Below, piece by piece: positions 6,801 to 11,844 of a stretch of 11,844 nucleotides of DNA. The stretch is from the NCBI GenBank assembly GCA_030426005.1, contig JAUHZM010000074.1, forward strand, positions 1 through 11,844, read 5' to 3'. The stretch comes from Gammaproteobacteria bacterium (GTDB lineage: Bacteria; Pseudomonadota; Gammaproteobacteria; Arenicellales; Arenicellaceae). The notes beneath the pieces were generated by a model. It saw only the letters and a program-made list of their open reading frames with translations, was not told the origin of the DNA and did no database searches. The stretch's first letter is position 1; each line of letters starts with the position of its first letter. Position numbers and translations under genes: made by a program.

Positions 6801-6833
6801 TTGACACAAATCAGTCGGGACTTTCGTCTATTG
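6801..6833 (+). promoter_or_regulatory. possible promoter of the 110-residue gene
   Basis: A consensus TTGACA at 6801-6806 lies 84 bp before the gene start, but the best -10 candidates (CGTCTA at 6825, TCTATT at 6828) are poor. A GGCC-TTTA-GGCC hairpin (6837-6848) follows. Only the -35 is convincing. Confidence 0.25.
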
Positions 6834-6889
6834 CTGGCCTTTAGGCCCAGTGATTTACTGGACTCATCACAACGTGCCGGAGCAGAATC

Positions 6890-7222
6890 ATGGGCTTGAA
6901 AATCAGTGCAAAAGATCTAAAAAAAGACATGCTTTCAGAGCAAGGAAAAGCCATGTTGTCCGAATTCGCGCTCATCTGGCATAGCCGAACCGGCGAGGTA
7001 ATCGACCTTGACGCCAACGACACCATCATCCGCCTATTCAGAACTGCCGAGCGGACTAACAGCCGTCGATTGCGATCTATTTATCTGCACCTCAGAGCCG
7101 AATTAAGCAACAAAATTGAACACGTCATACCACAGTGTGATGGCATGCTCATAGAACGTTTCATGTCACAAGTCGCCGGAGACAACATCGCTGAGTCGAT
7201 GCCTAGGGCCAAAGCAGCGTAG
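6890..7222 (+). CDS. hypothetical protein, 110 residues
   Basis: I do not recognise this protein. The start is well supported: GGAG at 6879-6882, 7 nt before the ATG. It is soluble, with no signal peptide or membrane segment. The N-terminal third (ISAKDLKKDMLSEQGKAMLSEF) looks helical and charged; residues 36-52 (EVIDLDANDTIIRLFRTA) look like a strand-helix; residues 55-80 are Arg-rich (TNSRRLRSIYLHLRAEL) and probably helical. No catalytic motif or cysteine pair is apparent; the single Cys is near residue 83. It is followed by 227 bp without a convincing gene and then by the defence-like cluster on the same strand, so it could be the last resident gene or the first island gene. Plausible codon use and the good ribosome-binding site argue that it is real. 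Confidence 0.72.
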   Translation: MGLKISAKDLKKDMLSEQGKAMLSEFALIWHSRTGEVIDLDANDTIIRLFRTAERTNSRRLRSIYLHLRAELSNKIEHVIPQCDGMLIERFMSQVAGDNIAESMPRAKAA

Positions 7223-7449
7223 AGAAAATGGTTAAACACGGGTAGGAGTGGGTCGTGCTGTAAAGTACGAATGGAGGCTGGAGAGCCACGGATGGTTTTA
7301 CTAAACAGCGGCAAACCCTGTATTGCGAATATCCACCATTCCACGGCCTGACACACAAAAAACAAAACCGACCTACGTCCCTTCCAAAATCACTAGCCCA
7401 CCGCTAGACTGACCACAGGAACCAAAGCAAAGGGGGCAACAGGAACCAC
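7223..7449. other. intergenic stretch without a supported gene
   Basis: No coding sequence, tRNA or recombination site is evident. There is a small GGCT-GGAG-AGCC hairpin at 7276-7287 inside a larger GTAAA/TTTAC pairing, without a T-run. CTAGC-CCACC-GCTAG lies at about 7393-7407, overlapping a weak -10-like TAGACT (7405-7410), which is a possible start region for the downstream operon. Confidence 0.4.
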
Positions 7450-7575
7450 ATGGCAAGGAGAAGAAGAAAGGAATCACAGTACGAAATGGAAGTTGTGGGA
7501 GATTTCGCCAACCCGGAGTTAGCCATGCTTGAATGTAAGCCCATGCTAGCTATAGTCAAATGCTCGAAAAACTAA
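7450..7575 (+). CDS. possible small ORF (41 residues) at the head of the defence-like operon
   Basis: An ATG at 7450 preceded by AGGA at 7441-7444 (5 nt spacing) opens 41 codons ending in TAA at 7573-7575, 12 bp before the next gene. The predicted product starts MARRRRKESQ, strongly basic, and continues with a short mixed hydrophobic part holding two cysteines (LECKPMLAIVKC). No domain is recognised. Close spacing to the next start would allow translational coupling, which matters because that gene has only a weak ribosome-binding site. It could be a leader peptide, a small regulator, or a chance ORF. Confidence 0.4.
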   Translation: MARRRRKESQYEMEVVGDFANPELAMLECKPMLAIVKCSKN

Positions 7576-7587
7576 GACCGGTAAAGC

Positions 7588-8469
7588 ATGGCAAAAAAGA
7601 AGAAAACGGTCGCTATCACACCATTTAAAGACATCGATTTCTGGCTGAAACTGTTCGCGCTTGGCGCACTGTTCACCGGCGTTTTTGGATTGGGTTTCCA
7701 AAAAGGCATGATATCCGCAATGGGGCTCGGGAACCTCAATGGTAACTACGAGCTACGAGAAGTTTTTAACTCAGCTGTTTTTGGGTTGTTTCACTTATTT
7801 ACTCTTGTAAAGGAACCTGGAGATCTTGACCTCTTCAATTCGTTGAGTGGGCTGGTGCTTATTACGCTGTTCTCTGGCTGCCTACTAGGGTTGACGGCGG
7901 CTGCGGTTTCGATGGCCGTACCTGACCAACTTGAAAATGTGTTCAGCCGTCTTATCAAATTTACTAATTGGCTGGTCCAACCCTCGTGGCACTCAATTTA
8001 TATCTACCCCATAATTTCGGCATTATTCGCAGCCATAGGTGCGCTTCTTGTCGCCTTATTTAGATACGTCATGGTTGGTCTGGCGGCTTTCTTACTTTTA
8101 GCCATGCTTGCGGGTCACATCATTGGTGAAGCAAAGATCAACAGCGAACTAGCCGATGACGTATGCCGTGATGTTGACGATGAATTACGAAAGCGAGACC
8201 ACCTCCGTCAGTGCACTCAAATCGTCATCAATGGTCGGCCAATCATGGGGGTGGTTTTGTTAGAGAATCAAGAGGGGTACTTTATAAAACGTAACGATGC
8301 CTTTGCATATATTAAAAAAGACGGTACCGGTTGTATCTTCAGTAAATTTGTACTCAAGGCCGAAACGGACTACTCGAAACAAAAGTCCGTCAAATTCTCA
8401 TCAATTGATAACGATCTCGAAGAGTATTGCAGATATTCAATTCTAAGTAAGGAGAGTAGCGATGTTTAA
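7588..8469 (+). CDS. four-helix membrane protein with C-terminal cytosolic domain, function unknown
   Basis: A 293-residue protein I cannot name. After a basic start (MAKKKK) it has hydrophobic helices at about 18-37, 86-110, 137-157 and 160-180, with a further amphipathic segment at 59-74. Residues 181-293 are soluble and, by the positive-inside rule with an even helix number, probably cytosolic. This tail has two cysteines (Cys193 and Cys209) flanking a charged stretch, then a short beta-like unit (INGRPIMGVVLLENQEGYFIKR at 214-235). The upstream sequence GGTAAAGC is only a weak ribosome-binding site. The stop codon overlaps the next ATG by 8 bp, and the next gene's GGAG lies inside this coding sequence, so the two are translationally coupled. 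Membrane-anchored partners of nucleases are common in abortive-infection systems; that role is inferred from context only. Confidence 0.85.
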   Translation: MAKKKKTVAITPFKDIDFWLKLFALGALFTGVFGLGFQKGMISAMGLGNLNGNYELREVFNSAVFGLFHLFTLVKEPGDLDLFNSLSGLVLITLFSGCLLGLTAAAVSMAVPDQLENVFSRLIKFTNWLVQPSWHSIYIYPIISALFAAIGALLVALFRYVMVGLAAFLLLAMLAGHIIGEAKINSELADDVCRDVDDELRKRDHLRQCTQIVINGRPIMGVVLLENQEGYFIKRNDAFAYIKKDGTGCIFSKFVLKAETDYSKQKSVKFSSIDNDLEEYCRYSILSKESSDV

Positions 8470-9019
8470 ATGTGCGGTGACAGGAGAACCAGTGACTGGG
8501 TCGGCTGACGCAGTTTATGAAGACGGAGAGTGGATTAGTTTTAACTATTTGATGCAGTGCGCGGAGGGCGAAAACTTGGAGGGTGATGAGCCCTCTGAAA
8601 TGCAGTATCTAGAAAGTCAGGCTGATAGTTCAACTTTACGTCGTTATCACATTCTGGATGACTTAGTAAATGTGGCTAAAGACTATCTTTCTGTCACAGG
8701 GCGACATCTACCTATTTACGGCGAACTAGGTGAGCTTTACGGGGAGATAAAGTACGGAATAAAGCGACATGCCATGTATAACGAGGGCTCGGATGGCAAG
8801 CTTGGTAAGGAGGTAGTCGAGATAAAAACTATTAGCCCATTCAAATCCACAATTTCAGTAATGGTTAAGAAAGCGGGCGATTTCACTAAGTTATTGCTCG
8901 TAAAAATTGATGAGGACTTTGAGTTTCATTCCAAGCTGTTTGACAGAACTGAACTTAAAAGTGGAGGAGCAAAATTTGCCATCGCAAAATGGGGTGATGA
9001 GGAGGATCTAAATGAGTAA
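8462..9019 (+). CDS. candidate PD-(D/E)XK nuclease-like protein (DUF6998-like)
   Basis: A 185-residue soluble protein. The N-terminus (CAVTGEPV at 4-11, then YEDGEWISFNYL at 19-30) looks like a small binding module. The C-terminal part matches the layout of PD-(D/E)XK folds: a helix with GELGE at 87-91, then Asp111 in GSDGKLG, then VEIKT with Glu120-x-Lys122, then alternating strands (TKLLLVKIDEDF) to the end. E...D...ExK is the metal-binding nuclease triad; similar order occurs in DUF6998-type restriction-associated domains as I recall them. The start has GGAG at 8451-8454, 7 nt upstream, inside the preceding gene, and overlaps it by 8 bp. It overlaps the next gene by 8 bp as well. DNA cleavage is a hypothesis; a degenerate nuclease fold acting as a binding domain would look similar. 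Confidence 0.85.
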   Translation: MFKCAVTGEPVTGSADAVYEDGEWISFNYLMQCAEGENLEGDEPSEMQYLESQADSSTLRRYHILDDLVNVAKDYLSVTGRHLPIYGELGELYGEIKYGIKRHAMYNEGSDGKLGKEVVEIKTISPFKSTISVMVKKAGDFTKLLLVKIDEDFEFHSKLFDRTELKSGGAKFAIAKWGDEEDLNE

Positions 9020-9407
9020 ATTCTTAAAGCCGGGCAACGGGCACCAACAAGAGAACCACAAAAAGACTTTGGATTGGTTTTTGAAGGAGTATGAAGGGGC
9101 GGAGCTGGTCTCCAAAAATAGAATCCGCATTGATGATGCGATATACCATGTTACCTACAGTGCTGAGCAGAAAAACATCATGCTTGCAAATACCAATCAT
9201 GGTCGAAACAACGATCTGCCTGAGTTTCTCAATGGTGTTGATGGCACACTCGTTTTAAGGCAGTTGAAAGATGGTCGACTTGTAGGGCATCGTTTCGTAG
9301 GTGCGAGCAAACTGTGGGATGCGCGCGATGGTATGGTCGCCATCAGCTGGGAGGTCGCTGGGCCATTGTCCGATCAGGCTATAGTAAAGAGCGGCTTAGA
9401 TTCGTAA
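9012..9407 (+). CDS. hypothetical protein, 131 residues, third gene of the coupled cassette
   Basis: Not recognised. A perfect AGGAGG (9000-9005) lies 6 nt before the ATG, inside the preceding gene, and the ORFs overlap by 8 bp, so expression is tightly coupled. No signal peptide, membrane helix or cysteine pair. The N-terminal half has a charged helix (QQENHKKTLDWFLKEYEG) followed by probable strands (RIRIDDAIYHVTYS); the C-terminal half has LVLRQLKDGRLVGHRFVG and MVAISWEVAGPLS, again strand-rich. It looks like a compact alpha/beta protein and could be an immunity, adaptor or sensor partner of the two upstream products. That is inference from gene order only. It is followed by 168 bp before mcrB. 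Confidence 0.8.
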   Translation: MSKFLKPGNGHQQENHKKTLDWFLKEYEGAELVSKNRIRIDDAIYHVTYSAEQKNIMLANTNHGRNNDLPEFLNGVDGTLVLRQLKDGRLVGHRFVGASKLWDARDGMVAISWEVAGPLSDQAIVKSGLDS

Positions 9408-9453
9408 AGTCAATCAATTACTGAAGACCACTAAAAGCCATTCCAAAGTCAAT

Positions 9454-9485
9454 TTGGCCGTATAGCCAACACCTTACCCTGTAAG
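9454..9485 (+). other. two small hairpins in the gap before mcrB
   Basis: TTGGC-CGTATA-GCCAA (9454-9469) and CTTAC-CCT-GTAAG (9473-9485) stand back to back, followed by a run of seven G. There is no T-tract, so this is not a standard terminator. Further on, CTTTAATG (9522-9529) and CTTTTAATG (9539-9547) form an imperfect direct repeat 27-50 bp before the mcrB start. No clear promoter was found, so mcrB may be read from the upstream operon. Confidence 0.35.
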
Positions 9486-9575
9486 AACGCTGGGGGGGCG
9501 AGTCTCAAAGCAACCTATGCTCTTTAATGCGAGCCAGGCTTTTAATGTAAATGAATAAACAACGCGGTGAATAAA

Positions 9576-11844
9576 ATGGACGATCCAATACGGCTAAAAG
9601 AGAAGATTGTAGGTATCGTTAAAGATGATAGCCAATACCACACACTCTCTGGAAGCGATGGAGAGTTAGAAAAGTTTCAGCAACTATTTCCAAAAGAAAG
9701 TCTGGATCAGCTGAGTTTAGAGCAATACATTCTCGGAGAGAACTCGATCCACGATAATTTTTGCAGGTGGTTGGAGCGTGGTTTGGAGTCATCTATCGGT
9801 CGTTACTCGCCTGGAACAGCCAAGGGGCATATGCTCTATTCCATGAAGGATGGCGGCGATTTGTACAAATTGAAGAGCTTAGAGCCTTATAGTGACGAAC
9901 TTGCCTTTGAATACACGAAACAACTGCACAAATGCGTTGCAAATGCCGACGTCAGTGAAGACTTAGCCTGGCTCGATGATGATGAGAAGATAGCGGCGCA
10001 ATCTAATGTGCCAGAAACTGTAACGATGTCCTCGGCAAGAAAGCTTCGAGTATTACAAGCGTACAACCCGAATTATTTCGTGCCGATCAGCTCGGTTGAC
10101 CATATTGGGTATTTTTTGCGTAAACTTGGCGTCGAGAGAACTCGCATACCAGACAAGAAAAACGCTATTGGAAGAGCTCTATTATTGAGAGGTCAGTTGC
10201 TTGAGTTACAAGAACGAGCTCCCAAACTGACTCCCTATGGGCTAATGAAAATTCTTTACAGCGATGCCCTCGGTGTTCGCCCTGTAGCCAGAAAGGCAAA
10301 GCCCTCTGACGATTTGGAACAGCCGAAATCGAGGACGTTAGAAGAGTCGATAACAAGTCCTGCGCTTAACCAAATTTTATATGGTCCCCCAGGCACCGGC
10401 AAAACATTTGCCACGACAGAACTAGCAGTAAAGATTGCGGATAGTGATTGGAGCGAGATCATTAGTAAGAATCTAGGTGAGCATGAGCTTCGTCAAGCGG
10501 TCAAAGAATCATATGACAAGCTCGTTAAGCAAGGTCAAATTAAGTTTGTGACATTTCATCAGAGCTTCTCTTACGAGGACTTTGTTGAGGGGATTAGAGC
10601 AAACTCCAACAATGGGAATATCTCATATGACATTGAAGACGGTGTTCTTAAAAGCATATCCGATGCTGCAATAAATCAGTTTTCTGAAGGTCTAGAAGAG
10701 ACCGTCGAATTGGGTGATCGCGAGATTTGGAAGATGTCGCTCGGTAACACTTTGGCTGGCGAAGACTATATTTTTGAAGACTGTATTGATAACCAATACG
10801 CATCGCTGGGCTATGGGTGGAATGTTGATTTCACTAATTGCAACAGCCGCGAAAAAGTAGCTCAAGCACTTAGAGAGCATTTCTCAGATGGTGAAGAGTT
10901 CTCAGATTATGCGATTACGGCCGTAGATACATTTGTAAATAGAATTTCGGTCGGAGATTTGATTGTCGTTTCCGATGGCAACACCAAGGTCAGGGCCATT
11001 GGCGAAGTAACCTCGCCTTACTACTACGACCATGAGGCTGAGATCGGCTACTACTATCAGAAGCGCAGCGTGAAGTGGCACAGAATATTTAAGCCGAGTC
11101 TACCTCGAGAGGTGCTGCTTCAAAAATCGCTATCGCAAATGACTATCTATAGTCTAAATAGAAGCAATGTAGACATCGAGCAGTTCCAGGGTTATCTGAC
11201 CGCAAAAAATACCCAAGACGGCAGCGTCAAAAACTATGTGCTGATCATTGACGAAATAAATCGAGGCAACGTATCAAGAATATTCGGTGAAGCAATCACG
11301 CTACTAGAACCTGACAAACGCGTCGGAGGGAGCGACCAACGGAGTGTTGAATTGCCGTACTCTAAAAAAAGCTTTTCAATACCATCTAACTTGTATGTCA
11401 TCGGTACCATGAACACGGCTGACAAATCTTTGGCGCAAATTGATCTAGCACTACGTCGACGATTTGAGTTTATTGAACTCCTGCCTAATCCAAAGCTGCT
11501 AAGCGATATTGGTATTGCAAACTTTCAAGTTGAGGAGTTGTTAGCGGCTCTCAACGATAGAATCGAGGTCTTGTTAGATCGCGAACACCTTATAGGCCAT
11601 AGCTACTTTTGGACGCTAAAGACTATAGAGAATGAATCAGAACTATTGTCTGAGCTGTCATTGATCTTTGAAAAAAGAATCATTCCATTGCTTCAGGAGT
11701 ATTTCTTCTCAGACTGGGAGCGGATCGCATGGGTTCTCAATGATCACAACAAGCCTCGCGAGTATCAGTTTATTCAGATGGGCGGTACGGCGAATAGCCT
11801 GGTTGATCTTTTTGGTGAAGCCGTCGCCAGTCAACTTAATGATC
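9576..11844 (+). CDS. mcrB: McrB-type AAA+ GTPase of a type IV restriction system (3' end outside window)
   Basis: 756 codons are open to the right edge. McrB is the GTP-driven motor of McrBC, which recognises modified DNA and, with the McrC nuclease, cuts it. Residues 1-250 are a sensor-like region: a segment at about 50-90 (ILGENSIHDNFCRWLERGLE) and one near 155-190 (LRVLQAYNPNYFVPISSVDH) resemble N-terminal domains of other predicted restriction McrBs. Then come Walker A GPPGTGKT (270-277), the FHQSFSYEDFVEGIR block, and an inserted EVE/PUA-like domain (about 385-545: WKMSLGN, VGDLIVVSDG, RAIGEVTSPYYYD, SVKW). Walker B LIIDEINRGN follows (556-565), then the McrB signature MNTADKSL (612-619) and LRRRFEF (626-632). 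The start has GGTGA 5 nt upstream; a GTG three codons earlier is also in frame. mcrC is expected next. Confidence 0.92.
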   Translation, partial: MDDPIRLKEKIVGIVKDDSQYHTLSGSDGELEKFQQLFPKESLDQLSLEQYILGENSIHDNFCRWLERGLESSIGRYSPGTAKGHMLYSMKDGGDLYKLKSLEPYSDELAFEYTKQLHKCVANADVSEDLAWLDDDEKIAAQSNVPETVTMSSARKLRVLQAYNPNYFVPISSVDHIGYFLRKLGVERTRIPDKKNAIGRALLLRGQLLELQERAPKLTPYGLMKILYSDALGVRPVARKAKPSDDLEQPKSRTLEESITSPALNQILYGPPGTGKTFATTELAVKIADSDWSEIISKNLGEHELRQAVKESYDKLVKQGQIKFVTFHQSFSYEDFVEGIRANSNNGNISYDIEDGVLKSISDAAINQFSEGLEETVELGDREIWKMSLGNTLAGEDYIFEDCIDNQYASLGYGWNVDFTNCNSREKVAQALREHFSDGEEFSDYAITAVDTFVNRISVGDLIVVSDGNTKVRAIGEVTSPYYYDHEAEIGYYYQKRSVKWHRIFKPSLPREVLLQKSLSQMTIYSLNRSNVDIEQFQGYLTAKNTQDGSVKNYVLIIDEINRGNVSRIFGEAITLLEPDKRVGGSDQRSVELPYSKKSFSIPSNLYVIGTMNTADKSLAQIDLALRRRFEFIELLPNPKLLSDIGIANFQVEELLAALNDRIEVLLDREHLIGHSYFWTLKTIENESELLSELSLIFEKRIIPLLQEYFFSDWERIAWVLNDHNKPREYQFIQMGGTANSLVDLFGEAVASQLND

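Noticed and set aside
6567..6809. Overlapping ORFs on both strands across the inverted REP pair
   Set aside because: They are translations of the REP palindromes themselves and have no start signals.
7081..7365. 94-codon minus-strand ORF overlapping the 110-residue gene
   Set aside because: Overlaps a better-supported plus-strand gene and lacks a ribosome-binding site.
7223..7449. Possible recombination site or tRNA fragment marking the island edge
   Set aside because: No tRNA-like sequence, integrase gene or flanking direct repeat could be found in the window.
7480..7540. Faint HIRAN-like look (VVGDFANPEL) in the small ORF
   Set aside because: Only a few residues match and the ORF is far too short for the domain.
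9551..9574. Seven-codon mini-ORF (MNKQRGE) just before mcrB
   Set aside because: Too short to distinguish from chance and has no ribosome-binding site; the A-rich leader produces such ORFs easily.

Overview
The window looks like a chromosomal segment of a gammaproteobacterium, probably marine or aquatic and of the polymer- or xenobiotic-scavenging type. Three things point there: a TrmJ close to the Escherichia coli protein, a large TonB-dependent receptor of the Caulobacter/Xanthomonas type beside a flavin-dependent halogenase, and interspersed REP-like palindromes between genes. No rRNA, tRNA, CRISPR array, insertion sequence or integrase is visible.

Layout. (a) 1-948, minus strand: trmJ (tRNA ribose 2'-O-methyltransferase), followed by the first nine codons of a gene leaving the left edge. 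(b) 949-1475: intergenic. It holds a 27-bp-period array of REP half-sites ending in a full REP hairpin, then two copies of a 15-bp palindromic operator-like site in front of the receptor gene. (c) 1476-5906, plus strand: a 930-residue TonB-dependent receptor, a strong intrinsic terminator, then a 501-residue tryptophan-halogenase-family enzyme with every hallmark residue and possibly a leaderless message. (d) 5907-6889: a REP right behind the halogenase, a pair of orphan CCCG-N2-CGGG palindromes, a small minus-strand membrane protein (DUF4870-like) with its own terminator, and a pair of REPs forming a perfect 39-bp inverted repeat. (e) 6890-7222: an unrecognised 110-residue protein. (f) 7450-11844, plus strand: a probable anti-phage module. 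It comprises a possible 41-residue small ORF, a four-helix membrane protein with a cytosolic tail, a small protein with a candidate PD-(D/E)XK nuclease triad, a 131-residue unknown, and mcrB, which runs off the right edge.

How the genes fit together. The receptor and halogenase are a recurrent pair: the receptor would import a scarce substrate across the outer membrane and the halogenase would modify an indole or related aromatic compound. The terminator between them suggests they are not simply one transcript. On the right, three genes are tightly coupled; the last two junctions overlap by exactly 8 bp, each with a strong Shine-Dalgarno. They sit 168 bp before an McrB-type AAA+ GTPase that has an EVE-like modified-base reader domain inserted between Walker A and Walker B. 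McrC is expected just past the right edge. The membrane protein/nuclease-like/small-protein trio is the best candidate here for an undescribed system, either an accessory of this type IV restriction system or a separate defence operon beside it. That role is inferred from context; the sequence itself shows only coupling, membrane segments and nuclease-like residues.
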